Source of the DNA: Polaromonas sp.
GTDB taxonomy: Bacteria; Pseudomonadota; Gammaproteobacteria; Burkholderiales; Burkholderiaceae
NCBI GenBank assembly: GCA_013823505.1
Contig: PNMH01000006.1
Span: 25,638-89,637, forward strand
Length of the DNA: 64,000 nucleotides
Direction: 5' to 3'
The notes under the pieces were generated by a model. The model ran no database searches, was not told the origin of the DNA, and worked only from the letters and a program-made list of their open reading frames with translations. Made by a program: the position numbers and the translations under genes. Shown here one piece after another: positions 17,657-25,799 of this stretch (its first letter is position 1; each line of letters starts with the position of its first letter).

Positions 17657-18517
17657 ATGAAACCCTTCCTCGAAAAACACTTCGGCAAGTTCTGGCTGGC
17701 GCTGGTCTACCTGTTTCTGTACCTGCCGCTGTTCTTCATGATCGTGTTCAGCTTCAACAGCACACGGCAGGACGCCAACTTCACCGGCTTTTCGCTGCGC
17801 TGGTACGAAGCGCTCACGCGCGATACCAAGATCGTCGAGGGCTTCTGGCTGTCGCTCAAGATCGCGGCCGTCACCGGCGTGCTCTCCGCCGTGCTCGGCA
17901 CCTTCGCGGCGTTTGTGCTCGTGCGCTACCGCCGCTTCCCGGGCCGCACCGTGTTCAGCGGCATGGTCAACGCGCCGCTGGTGATGCCCGAGGTGGTGAT
18001 CGGCCTGTCGCTGTTGCTGCTCATGGTGGGTGCGCAGAACGCGTTTGGCTGGCCCGAACGCGGCATGCTCACCATCATCCTGGGCCACACGCTGCTGGGC
18101 ATGGCCTACGGCATGGTGGTGATCCAGAGCCGGCTGATGGAGATGGACCGCGCCATCGAGGAGGCGGCCATGGACCTCGGCGCCAAGCCGCTGCAGGTGT
18201 TCTTTCTCGTCACGTTGCCCAACATCTTCCAGGGCATCCTCGCGGCCTTTTTGCTGGCGTTCACGCTGTCCTTCGATGACGTCGTGATCTCCGAGTTTCT
18301 CTCAGGCCCCGGGGTGAACACGCTGCCGCAGGTGATCTTCGGTTACGCGCGGCGCGGCATCAACCCGACCATTTATGCGGCGGCCACGTTGCTGATCGTC
18401 ACGGTGACCATCGGCATCGTGGCGTATGCGGTGTGGGTGGCGCGATCCACGCGCAGGCGCGAGCGGGAGATCGCGGCGGCCACGCGGGCCGAGCTGGTGG
18501 CACTGAACCCGAACTGA
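17657..18517 (+). CDS. potI: Polyamine ABC transporter permease
   Basis: A 286-residue permease with about six transmembrane helices. The EAA loop is visible as AIEEAAMDLGAKPLQVFFLVTLPN. ATG 17657 is preferred because GAGG at 17647-17650 is well placed; a GTG at 17645 would overlap the potH stop. The end of the protein is a short basic tail (STRRREREIAAATR). It completes the importer; the PuuC-type dehydrogenase follows after about 120 bases. Confidence 0.9.
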   Translation: MKPFLEKHFGKFWLALVYLFLYLPLFFMIVFSFNSTRQDANFTGFSLRWYEALTRDTKIVEGFWLSLKIAAVTGVLSAVLGTFAAFVLVRYRRFPGRTVFSGMVNAPLVMPEVVIGLSLLLLMVGAQNAFGWPERGMLTIILGHTLLGMAYGMVVIQSRLMEMDRAIEEAAMDLGAKPLQVFFLVTLPNIFQGILAAFLLAFTLSFDDVVISEFLSGPGVNTLPQVIFGYARRGINPTIYAAATLLIVTVTIGIVAYAVWVARSTRRREREIAAATRAELVALNPN

Positions 18518-18636
18518 GGGGCGCGACCGGGGTCACTGGATCGCTGTGGGTGAGGGCAAGTGGATGCTCTGCGGCCCGGGTTTCGGGCGTAGCATGAGGC
18601 CACTTGCGGCTTCCCGCACACCCGAGACACCGACCC

Positions 18637-20106
18637 ATGACCACCCCGACCTTCGACGGCCGCGCCTTCATCAACGGCGAACGCATCTCTGCGCGCGACG
18701 GCCAGACCTTTGACTGCATTTCACCCGTTGACGGCCGCCTGCTGACGGCGGTGGCGCGCTGCGGTGAGGCCGACATCGACGCCGCCGTGGCGGCCGGACG
18801 TGCCGCGTTTGAAGACTGCCGCTGGAGCGGCCTGGCGCCCGCGCACCGCAAGCGGATCATGATCAAGTTCGCTGAGCAGCTCACCGCGCACGCCGACGAA
18901 CTGGCGCTGACCGAGACGCTGGACATGGGCAAACCCATCAAGTACGCCAAGGGCGTGGACGTGAACAGCGCGGCCAACTGCATCCGCTGGTATGGCGAGG
19001 CGGTGGACAAGGTGTACGACGAGATCGCACCCACGGGGCGCAATGCGCTGGCACTCATCACGCGCGAGCCGGTGGGCGTGGTGGGCGTGATCGTGCCCTG
19101 GAACTACCCCATGATCATGGCGGCCTGGAAGATCGCGCCCGCGCTGGCCGCCGGCAACTCGGTGGTTTTGAAGCCTTCCGAGAAAAGCCCGCTCACCGCG
19201 CTGCGCCTGGCCGAGCTGGCCCTGGCCGCTGGCATCCCGCCTGGTGTCTTCAACGTGGTGCCCGGTTACGGCCCCGAGGCCGGCAGCCCGCTGGCGCTGC
19301 ACATGGACGTGGACTGCATCGCCTTCACGGGCAGCACCCGCGTGGGCAAGCAGATCCACGTGATGGCCGGGCAGAGCAACCTCAAGCGCGCCTGGACGGA
19401 GCTGGGCGGCAAGTCGCCCAACATCGTGTTCGCGGACTGCCCCAACCTCGACCGCGCGGTGGAAGCCGCCGTGGGCAGCATCTTCTTCAACCAGGGCGAG
19501 AGCTGCAACGCACCGTCGCGCCTGTTCATCGAAGCCTCGATCAAGGACGCGTTTCTGGAAAAGGCCCTGAAACTGGTGCCGCAGTACCAGCCCGGCAACC
19601 CGCTGGACAAGGCCACGGTCATGGGCGCCATCGTTGACAAGGTGCAGATGGACACGGTGCTGCGCTACATCGAGTCGGGCAAGAGCGAAGGCGCCACGCT
19701 GCTGGCCGGTGGCGAGGCTTCGATGCCGGTGGCTGGCGGCAATTACGTGCTGCCCACGATCTTTGACGGCGTGACGCCGCAGATGACGATCGCCCGCGAG
19801 GAGATCTTTGGCCCGGTGCTTTCGGTGCTGAGCTTCACCGACGCGGCCGAGGTGGTGCGCGAGGCGAACAACAGCGTGTACGGCCTGCAGGCGGCCGTGT
19901 GGACCAGCGACATCAACAAGGCACACGGCGTGGCGCGCGCGCTGCGCGCCGGCACGGTGCACGTGAACCAGTACGACGAGGACGACATCACCGTGCCGTT
20001 TGGTGGTTTCAAGCAGAGCGGGGTGGGGCGCGACAAGTCGCTGCACGCGTTCGACAAGTACACCGAGACCAAGACCACCTGGATTCGCATCGACAGCCCG
20101 GTTTAA
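18637..20106 (+). CDS. puuC: Aldehyde dehydrogenase, PuuC type
   Basis: A 489-residue NAD(P)-dependent aldehyde dehydrogenase. It has the PWNYP motif (N156), the general base E256 in ELGGKSPN, and the nucleophile C290 in FNQGESCNAPSR. It is predicted to oxidise gamma-glutamyl-gamma-aminobutyraldehyde, and probably also 4-aminobutyraldehyde from the SpuC-type reaction, so it joins the two routes. A TAGCAT at 18590-18595 could be a -10 box for a separate transcript, since 119 bases separate it from potI. The ribosome-binding site is weak. gabT follows 10 bases after the stop. Confidence 0.82.
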   Translation: MTTPTFDGRAFINGERISARDGQTFDCISPVDGRLLTAVARCGEADIDAAVAAGRAAFEDCRWSGLAPAHRKRIMIKFAEQLTAHADELALTETLDMGKPIKYAKGVDVNSAANCIRWYGEAVDKVYDEIAPTGRNALALITREPVGVVGVIVPWNYPMIMAAWKIAPALAAGNSVVLKPSEKSPLTALRLAELALAAGIPPGVFNVVPGYGPEAGSPLALHMDVDCIAFTGSTRVGKQIHVMAGQSNLKRAWTELGGKSPNIVFADCPNLDRAVEAAVGSIFFNQGESCNAPSRLFIEASIKDAFLEKALKLVPQYQPGNPLDKATVMGAIVDKVQMDTVLRYIESGKSEGATLLAGGEASMPVAGGNYVLPTIFDGVTPQMTIAREEIFGPVLSVLSFTDAAEVVREANNSVYGLQAAVWTSDINKAHGVARALRAGTVHVNQYDEDDITVPFGGFKQSGVGRDKSLHAFDKYTETKTTWIRIDSPV

Positions 20107-20116
20107 GGAGACCACC

Positions 20117-20143
20117 ATGAACGCCATGAACGCCATGAACGAC
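20117..20143 (+). repeat. 9-base tandem repeat at gabT start
   Basis: Three units of ATGAACGMC in a row encode MNAMNAMND, giving three candidate start codons in phase. Gain or loss of a unit would not shift the frame. The first ATG has the best-placed ribosome-binding site. Confidence 0.8.
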
Positions 20144-21424
20144 ATCAAGACCGACAGCACCAACGCCGCCTGGCACCAGCGCCGGCTCGACGCCACACCG
20201 CGCGGTGTGGGCGTGATGGGTGACTTCTTCATCGACAAGGCGAAGAACGCCGAGTTCTGGGACATCGAGGGCCGCCGCTTCATCGACTTTGCGGGCGGCA
20301 TCGCGGTGCTCAACACCGGCCATGTGCATCCCAAGGTGCAGGCCGCCATCGCAGCGCAGTTGCAGCGCTTCACGCACAGCTGCTACCAGGTCGTGCCCTA
20401 CACCGAGTACGTGGCGCTGGCCGAGCGCATCAACGCCATCGTGCCGATCGACGGCCCGGTGAAGACCGCGTTTTTCTCCACCGGCGCCGAGGCGATTGAG
20501 AACGCGATGAAGATCGCGCGCTACAGCACCGGGCGCACCGGCGTCATTGCGTTTGGCGGTGCGTTTCACGGCCGCAGCATGTTCTCGGTCGCTCTCACCG
20601 GCAAGGTGCAGCCCTACAAGGCCGGCTTCGGCCCGTTCCCGCCCGAGATTTACCACGTGCCGTTTCCGTGCCACTGCGCGTCGCTGGACGACACCAAGCA
20701 CGCGATGGAGCAGCTCTTCAAGTGCGACATCGAGCCCAGCCGCGTGGCGGCCATCGTGTTCGAGCCGGTGCAGGGCGAGGGCGGCTTCAACCCCATCCAG
20801 CCAGCGGCCGTGAAGTGGCTGCGCGAGCTGTGCGACCAGCACGGCATCCTGCTGGTGGCCGACGAGGTGCAAACCGGCTTTGCGCGCACCGGCAAGATGT
20901 TTGCCATGGAGCACTACGGCGTGAGCCCCGACCTCATGACCATGGCCAAGAGCATGGCCGGTGGCACCACGCTCTCGGCCGTCTCAGGCAAGGCCGCCAT
21001 CATGGACGGCCCGGCGCCGGGCGGTCTGGGCGGCACGTACGCTGGCAACCCGCTGGCCATCGCCGCGTCGCACGCGGTGCTGGATGTGATGGCGGAGGAG
21101 CGCCTGCCCGAGCGCGCGCAGAAGCTGGGCGACCAGCTCATTGGCCACTTGATCGCGCAGCGCGCCGTGTACCCCCAGCGCATGGGCGACGTGCGCGGTC
21201 TGGGTGCCATGGTGGCCTGCGAGTTCATCGACGCGAAAGGTGCGCCCGACGCTGACACCACGAAGAAGGTGCAAACGGCGGCGCTCAAGCGCGGCCTGTT
21301 GCTGCTGACTTGCGGCGTGTACGGCAACGTGATCCGTTTCCTCTTCCCGCTGACCATTGAAGACAGCGTGTTCGCGGAAGGCCTGGCCAAGTTTGACGCT
21401 GCGCTGGCCGAGGTGTTGGTTTGA
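20117..21424 (+). CDS. gabT: 4-aminobutyrate-2-oxoglutarate transaminase
   Basis: A 435-residue class III aminotransferase. Visible are STGAEAIENA (121-130), GAFHGRS (148-154), the acidic pair D249-E250 in VADEVQTGF, and the Schiff-base lysine K278 in TMAKSMAGG. The family and position indicate conversion of GABA to succinate semialdehyde. AAGGAG, which overlaps the puuC stop, lies six bases before ATG 20117. The first codons are a tandem repeat that offers two further in-phase ATGs. The stop overlaps the start of the following gene, suggesting translational coupling. No succinate-semialdehyde dehydrogenase is seen in the window. Confidence 0.9.
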   Translation: MNAMNAMNDIKTDSTNAAWHQRRLDATPRGVGVMGDFFIDKAKNAEFWDIEGRRFIDFAGGIAVLNTGHVHPKVQAAIAAQLQRFTHSCYQVVPYTEYVALAERINAIVPIDGPVKTAFFSTGAEAIENAMKIARYSTGRTGVIAFGGAFHGRSMFSVALTGKVQPYKAGFGPFPPEIYHVPFPCHCASLDDTKHAMEQLFKCDIEPSRVAAIVFEPVQGEGGFNPIQPAAVKWLRELCDQHGILLVADEVQTGFARTGKMFAMEHYGVSPDLMTMAKSMAGGTTLSAVSGKAAIMDGPAPGGLGGTYAGNPLAIAASHAVLDVMAEERLPERAQKLGDQLIGHLIAQRAVYPQRMGDVRGLGAMVACEFIDAKGAPDADTTKKVQTAALKRGLLLLTCGVYGNVIRFLFPLTIEDSVFAEGLAKFDAALAEVLV

Positions 21425-22749
21425 CATTGGATGAGCGCATCCAGGCCCTGCGCGCCCAGGGTATCCACTCGGTGCTCACCACCTTCACCGACCTGCCCGG
21501 CGGCCCCAAGGGCAAGCTGGTGCCCCTCGACGGCCTGCCCGGTGCGGTGAGCAGCGGGGCGGGATTTTCCGGCCCCAGCATCAGCGGCACCGGCCTGCCG
21601 CGCATGGGTGCGCGCAGCGAGTACATGGGCCGTGTGGTGCCCGAGAGCCTGCGCCCGCTGCCCTTCATGCCCGGCGTGGCCCACGCGGTGTGCGACGGCT
21701 TTGCCGGCGGCGAGCCGCTGGACACCTGCTCGCGCCAGGTGCTCAAGCGCCAGGTGGAACGGCTCAAGGCGCGTGGCTGGACGCTGTGGGTCGGCATCGA
21801 GCCCGAGTTCTTCCTGCTCAACCGCAACAACCAAGGCCGCTGGCAGGTGGCCGACGCGTTGGACGCGCACGCCAAACCCTCGTACGACCTGCAGGCCATC
21901 GGCCGCAACTTCGCCTTTCTGGACGCGATGCGCCAGACCCTCACCGCACTCGGCTTCGGGCTGCAGCAGATCGACCACGAAGACGCGTGCGGCCAGTACG
22001 AGATCAACTACCAGCACGACGACGCGCTGGCCGCGGCCGACCGCTACCAGCTCTTCAAACTCACGGCGCAGGCCGTGGCAGCGCAACACGGCACCGTGTT
22101 CTCCACCATGCCCAAGCCGCTGGCGCACGCGCCGGGCAGCGGGCTGCACTTCCACCTGAGCTTGACGGACGCCGATGGTCGGGCGGTGATGGCCGACGCC
22201 AACGGCGCGCTGGGTCTGAGCAGCATCGGCCACCAGTTCGCCGCCGGGCTGCTGCACCACGCCGATGCGCTCGCCGCCCTGTGCGCGCCCACCGTCAACA
22301 GCTACAAGCGCCTGGCAGCCAGCCGCAGCGCCTCGGGTACCACCTGGTCGCCGGTGTGGAAGTCCATGGGCGACAACAACCGCACCTGCCTCGTGCGCAC
22401 CGTGGCCGGGCGCATTGAATGGCGCCTGCCCGATCCCTCGTGCAACGTTTACGCCGCCATCGCCGGCACGCTGGCTGCGGGCCTCTCAGGCATCGAGCAG
22501 GCCTTGCCCGCCGCCAACCCTTGTGCGGACGATCTTTATGAGCTGCATGGGCGTGGTGAGGCCTTGCCCGAGCGGCTGCCGCGCGATTTGTTTGCCGCGC
22601 TGCAGGCGCTGGAGCACGACGCGCCGCTGCGCGCCGCCGTGGGCGAATCGTTCTGCGCCGAATTCCTCGCGCTCAAACACGCCGAGTGGGCCAGTTACAG
22701 CCAGCAGGTGAGCGACTGGGAGCTGGAGCGTTACGGCAACGCGGCCTGA
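21421..22749 (+). CDS. Second glutamine synthetase-family protein (GlnT/type III-like)
   Basis: A 442-residue glutamine synthetase-fold protein distinct from the puuA-like one. It has an N-terminal LTTFTDLPGGPKGKLVPL beta-grasp segment, IEPEFFLL, DACGQYEINYQHD, GSGLHFHLSL, VNSYKRL and RTVAGRIEWRLPDPSCNVY. The pattern recalls the GlnT/gamma-glutamylmethylamide synthetase-like branch. It starts with TTG at 21421, overlapping the gabT stop codon, with GAGGTG five bases upstream, so it is probably translationally coupled to gabT. The substrate is unknown; an amine from polyamine breakdown is an inference from context. It closes the cluster and is followed by a hairpin repeat. Confidence 0.75.
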   Translation: MTLDERIQALRAQGIHSVLTTFTDLPGGPKGKLVPLDGLPGAVSSGAGFSGPSISGTGLPRMGARSEYMGRVVPESLRPLPFMPGVAHAVCDGFAGGEPLDTCSRQVLKRQVERLKARGWTLWVGIEPEFFLLNRNNQGRWQVADALDAHAKPSYDLQAIGRNFAFLDAMRQTLTALGFGLQQIDHEDACGQYEINYQHDDALAAADRYQLFKLTAQAVAAQHGTVFSTMPKPLAHAPGSGLHFHLSLTDADGRAVMADANGALGLSSIGHQFAAGLLHHADALAALCAPTVNSYKRLAASRSASGTTWSPVWKSMGDNNRTCLVRTVAGRIEWRLPDPSCNVYAAIAGTLAAGLSGIEQALPAANPCADDLYELHGRGEALPERLPRDLFAALQALEHDAPLRAAVGESFCAEFLALKHAEWASYSQQVSDWELERYGNAA

Positions 22750-22754
22750 TCAAG

Positions 22755-22846
22755 GCACCCCCCCGCGCCGCCTGCGGCGTCACCCCCTCCAGGGGGCGCA
22801 CCCTGCGGCCTGGCAAAGCCAGTTCCGCGGGTGCTCTGGCTTTCGG
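22755..22846 (+). repeat. Dispersed GC-rich hairpin repeat, copy A
   Basis: Three consecutive stem-loops: CGCCG-CCTG-CGGCG (22766-22779), CCCCC-TCCA-GGGGG (22783-22796) and CTGGC-AAA-GCCAG nested in CCTGCGG/CCGCGGG. The arrangement and bases align well with the copy at 52551-52636. It lies directly downstream of the last polyamine gene, where it could act as a transcript end or stabiliser. GATAAT at 22847-22852, just after it, could be a -10 box for the next gene. Confidence 0.75.
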
Positions 22847-22860
22847 GATAATCCGGCTGC

Positions 22861-23616
22861 TTGAACACCCCCGCCGCCACTGCCGCCCCCACCGCGTCTG
22901 CCAAGACCTGGACCAAGACCGCCGACCGGCCGCTGCGCAGCTGGCGCAAATCCGCCAGCATCTGGGTGTTTGCGCATTTCGTGGGCGTGCCCGTGCCGTG
23001 GCACGCCGTGCGCCAGACCGATGGTGCCGACCTGCTGGCCTTTGAGCACCAGCGCCTGCTGGCCCTGGCGGCCGCTGGCGAGCGCGTGCCCACCGTGCTC
23101 GCCTTTGATGGTTTTTCGCTCACCACCAGCGACATCGGTGACACGCTGGACCACGTCTTGCACCGTTCGCCAGAGGCTGTGCGCCTGGCGCTGATGTGCG
23201 CCGCCAGCGCCGACCTGGCCGCCTTCCACACGCGCGGCCACTGGCACGGCGGCGCGCAGACCCGCAACCTCACCTGGAACGGCGAGCACTTCGCCCGCCT
23301 CGATTTTGAAGAGCGCCTGCAACCCGGCATGGCGCTGGCCACGGTGCAGGTGTACGACGCGCTGCAGTTGCTGCTGTCGCTGGCGCGGTACCTGCAGCCG
23401 CTCGGCCCCGACGCCGTGCGCGCAGTGCTTCAGGCCTATGCCGACGCGGGCACTGGCGGTGCGGCGTTGCGCGACTTCATCGTGCACCTGCTGCCACGTC
23501 TGGGCTGGGTGTCCAGGCTGGCGGCGTGGTCACCCCGGCTGGATGGCTCGCGCGAACTGATGCGGTTGCGAACGGTGCTCGAAGGCATGAAGGCGTTTGT
23601 CGCGCGGGGCGACTGA
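22861..23616 (+). CDS. Kinase-like protein (LPS kinase InaA/Kdo kinase-like fold)
   Basis: A 251-residue protein starting with TTG, as no ATG occurs until deep in the frame. The middle region DLAAFHTRGHWHGGAQTRN followed by FARLDFEE has the spacing of the small-molecule kinase catalytic loop (HGDxxxxN, then a metal-binding Asp). The usual catalytic Asp is Gly here. InaA-type lipopolysaccharide kinases are the nearest group I recognise. The C-terminal half is helical and ends basic. GATAAT sits only about 8 bases before the TTG, so the transcript may be nearly leaderless. It is not clearly connected to the polyamine genes. Confidence 0.6.
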   Translation: MNTPAATAAPTASAKTWTKTADRPLRSWRKSASIWVFAHFVGVPVPWHAVRQTDGADLLAFEHQRLLALAAAGERVPTVLAFDGFSLTTSDIGDTLDHVLHRSPEAVRLALMCAASADLAAFHTRGHWHGGAQTRNLTWNGEHFARLDFEERLQPGMALATVQVYDALQLLLSLARYLQPLGPDAVRAVLQAYADAGTGGAALRDFIVHLLPRLGWVSRLAAWSPRLDGSRELMRLRTVLEGMKAFVARGD

Positions 23617-23648
23617 TCGGCTCACCGCGCTGGCCCGGTGGCAGCTGG

Positions 23649-23679
23649 TTACAAGCAATTCAGAAGCGAGGCCTAGAAT
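23649..23679 (+). promoter_or_regulatory. Candidate promoter of the SWIB gene
   Basis: TTACAA (23649-23654) and TAGAAT (23674-23679) are separated by 19 bases, a slightly long sigma-70-like arrangement. The start codon is 25 bases beyond the -10. Judged by eye only. Confidence 0.45.
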
Positions 23680-23704
23680 CGCCGTTTCAACTGAAGAGCC
23701 TTCC

Positions 23705-23965
23705 ATGACGACCACCGCCAAAAAGCCATCCGCCTTCAACCGTGCCCTCAAGCCCAGCGCCGAGCTGGCCGCCGTGATCGGTGCGACGCCGCAACCCCGC
23801 ACCGAAGTGGTGAAGCTCATGTGGGAATACATCAAGGCCAACAACCTGCAGAACCCGAAGAACAAGCGAAACATCCTGGCCGACGCCAAGCTCAAGGCCG
23901 TCTTCGGCAAGGATGAAGTCACCATGTTCGAGATGACCGGGCTTGTGGGCAAACACCTGAGCTGA
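23705..23965 (+). CDS. SWIB/MDM2-domain protein
   Basis: An 86-residue basic protein that is almost entirely a SWIB domain (TEVVKLMWEYIKANNLQNPKNKRNI, then LKAVFGKDEVTMFEMTGLVGKHL). SWIB domains are best known from eukaryotic chromatin remodellers. Stand-alone bacterial versions occur in Chlamydiae and in many proteobacteria and are thought to act on DNA or topoisomerase, without a firm role. ATG 23705 follows a likely promoter. It is convergent with the aldolase gene, eight bases away. Confidence 0.88.
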   Translation: MTTTAKKPSAFNRALKPSAELAAVIGATPQPRTEVVKLMWEYIKANNLQNPKNKRNILADAKLKAVFGKDEVTMFEMTGLVGKHLS

Positions 23966-23973
23966 ACAGACCC

Positions 23974-24744
23974 TCAGGTCTTGTAAGCCGCATCCAGCTT
24001 TTCCACCTTGCGCAGCAGCGCGGGCCAAGCCAGCTGGGAACCCAGCCCGGCGGTGGCCACGCGCATCACATCCGCCATGCCGGCCAGGATGGCGGGGTCG
24101 ACCTGGGTGAGTTCGGTGCCGCCGGCCATCGCATCGATCTGGATGCGGCAGGTGTTCTCCAGCGTGTACATGGCCAGGAAAGCGTCGGAGATGGTCTTGC
24201 CCACGGTCAGCAGGCCGTGGTTGCGCAGCACCAGGTGGTTGGCTTTGCCCAGGTCGGCTTGCAGCCGCACCTTTTCTTCGGCCCGCAGGGCCACGCCTTC
24301 GTACGTGTGATACGCCAGCGAGGCGAGCACAAAGGTGCTTTGCTGGCTGATGGGCAGGATGCCGGCCTTCTGCGCGCTCACGGCCACGCCGGCGCGTGAA
24401 TGGGTGTGCATCACGCAGCCGGCTTCGGGCCGCGCTTCGTGCACCGCGCTGTGGATCACAAAGCCGGCCGGGTTCACCGGGAAGGGCGAGTCCAGCAGCT
24501 TGTTGCAGCCCATGTCGACCTTGACCAGGCTGCTCGCCGTGATCTCGTCGAACATGAGGCCGTAGGGGTTGATGAGGAACTGGTGCTCACCGCCGGTGAC
24601 CGAGTCGGGCAACTTGGCGCTGATGTGGGTGAAGACCAGATCGCTCCAGCCGTAGGCCGCCACCAGCCGGTAGCAGGCGGCCAGATCGCAACGCAGCGCC
24701 CATTCTTCGGCGCTGACCACTTCTTTGAGGGACGGGATGTGCAT
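23974..24744 (-). CDS. Class II aldolase/adducin-family protein
   Basis: A 256-residue cytosolic protein of the class II aldolase/adducin family. The zinc-binding HTHSRAG motif (about residues 105-111) and the later histidine in LRNHGLLTVG are present. Family members act as fuculose- or ribulose-phosphate aldolases/epimerases, or on non-phosphorylated hydroxy acids. The substrate here cannot be told. ATG 24744 is supported by AGGAGA upstream. No sugar genes are adjacent. Confidence 0.85.
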   Translation of the reverse strand: MHIPSLKEVVSAEEWALRCDLAACYRLVAAYGWSDLVFTHISAKLPDSVTGGEHQFLINPYGLMFDEITASSLVKVDMGCNKLLDSPFPVNPAGFVIHSAVHEARPEAGCVMHTHSRAGVAVSAQKAGILPISQQSTFVLASLAYHTYEGVALRAEEKVRLQADLGKANHLVLRNHGLLTVGKTISDAFLAMYTLENTCRIQIDAMAGGTELTQVDPAILAGMADVMRVATAGLGSQLAWPALLRKVEKLDAAYKT

Positions 24745-24847
24745 GGTGTGTCTCCTGGCGCGCCTCGACCCGGGCGCGAGCCCTGCACTGTATGCCGCCG
24801 GGGTGCGCCTGTCCTGTCCCTGCAAGGACAGACGCGCGCCCGAGGGC

Positions 24848-25039
24848 TCACTTCTTCATGGCGCAGGTGTTGAAGCCCAGCATGGCGTAGGGCGGGCACC
24901 AGCCCACCAGGCCGGTGAGCAGGGGCACCACGCCGATGTAGCCCCACAGGCCGACGGTGCCGGTGGCAGCGGCGGCGATCAGGGCCAGGCCGATGGTGAT
25001 GCGAAGGGCGCGGTCGATGCCGCCGACGTTTTTGGTCAT
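24848..25039 (-). CDS. DUF2892 (YgaP-like) small membrane protein
   Basis: A 63-residue protein with two hydrophobic helices (about residues 10-30 and 33-52) and cysteines in the C-terminal WCPPYAMLGFNTCAMKK, as in DUF2892 proteins. This domain is often linked to rhodanese or sulfur and redox genes. GGAG precedes ATG 25039. A perfect 16-base CRP-like palindrome lies about 85 bases upstream of the start, and the upstream gene encodes a Crp/Fnr regulator, so this small gene is a likely target of it. Confidence 0.85.
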   Translation of the reverse strand: MTKNVGGIDRALRITIGLALIAAAATGTVGLWGYIGVVPLLTGLVGWCPPYAMLGFNTCAMKK

Positions 25040-25116
25040 GGTGTTGCTCCGTTGACTGAAACCACCGCAGAAACGGGTGGGGTGCAGCCATTGGACGCGC
25101 GCAAAGCCACGGGGTA

Positions 25117-25132
25117 TGTGACCTGGGTCACA
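25117..25132. promoter_or_regulatory. CRP-like palindrome TGTGACCTGGGTCACA
   Basis: Seven-base arms TGTGACC and GGTCACA around a TG centre give the exact TGTGA-N6-TCACA architecture recognised by CRP-type regulators. It lies between the end of the Crp/Fnr regulator gene and the DUF2892 gene, upstream of the latter. A transcription start near 25083 would place it at -41.5, the position of class II activation; this is an inference. Confidence 0.7.
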
Positions 25133-25145
25133 GAGCCGTTGGCGC

Positions 25146-25799
25146 TCAGCGGGGTTGCAGCGCTGCCAGCGATCGCAGGGCGGCGCTGTCGCGCACGGTG
25201 ATGCACTCGCGCGAGAGCTCCACCCAGCCGTCGCGCTCGAACCGGTGCAGCAGCCGGGTGATGATCTCGCGCACCGTGCCCAGCTCGTCGGCCAGCGCCT
25301 GGTGGGTGGCGTGCACCTGCGCTCCGTGGCCCAGCAGGGCGGCGGCCAGGCGGCTGTCGAGGCGCTGGAAGGCAATGGCTTCGATCAGGCCGGTGAGGTC
25401 GGCCAGGCGCGCTGCGAACAGGCCGAGCACGAAGTCGCGAAAGCCGGTGTGGGCGAGTGCTTCGCGAAACCCGGCAGGCGCCAGCAGGGCCAGCCGCGTG
25501 GGTTTCACCGTGACGCCGTGCGCGCTCAGCGGCTGGTCGACAAACAGGCACGACGAGGACACCAGGCACATCTCGCCCGGCACCACGCGGTAGAGCTCCA
25601 GCTCGCGCCCGCTGCTGGCCGAGCGCGAGACCCGCACCTCGCCGCTGAGCAGCAGCGGGAAACCCCCGCAGCGCTCCTGCTCGCGAAAGAGGGTGGTGCC
25701 GGTGGGCACGTCCATCACGGCCAGGGTGTCGGGCGCCGCGACGGCTTCCCCGATGGCGGGGTACAGCTGGGCGAGGGTCTGCCAGTCGGTGGTGTTCAT
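25146..25799 (-). CDS. Crp/Fnr-family transcription regulator
   Basis: A 217-residue regulator. Residues about 20-130 form the cyclic-nucleotide-binding-type jelly roll ([34 protein letters not shown]). The C-terminal winged helix includes [20 protein letters not shown]. The recognition helix has R-E-x3-R, the same spacing as CRP's RETVGR, predicting recognition of GTGA half sites. Residues typical of cAMP contact are not obvious, while three cysteines in the sensor domain ([14 protein letters not shown]) could serve redox or metal sensing. Its ATG overlaps the stop of the upstream YkgJ gene (ATGA). Confidence 0.85.
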   Translation of the reverse strand: MNTTDWQTLAQLYPAIGEAVAAPDTLAVMDVPTGTTLFREQERCGGFPLLLSGEVRVSRSASSGRELELYRVVPGEMCLVSSSCLFVDQPLSAHGVTVKPTRLALLAPAGFREALAHTGFRDFVLGLFAARLADLTGLIEAIAFQRLDSRLAAALLGHGAQVHATHQALADELGTVREIITRLLHRFERDGWVELSRECITVRDSAALRSLAALQPR

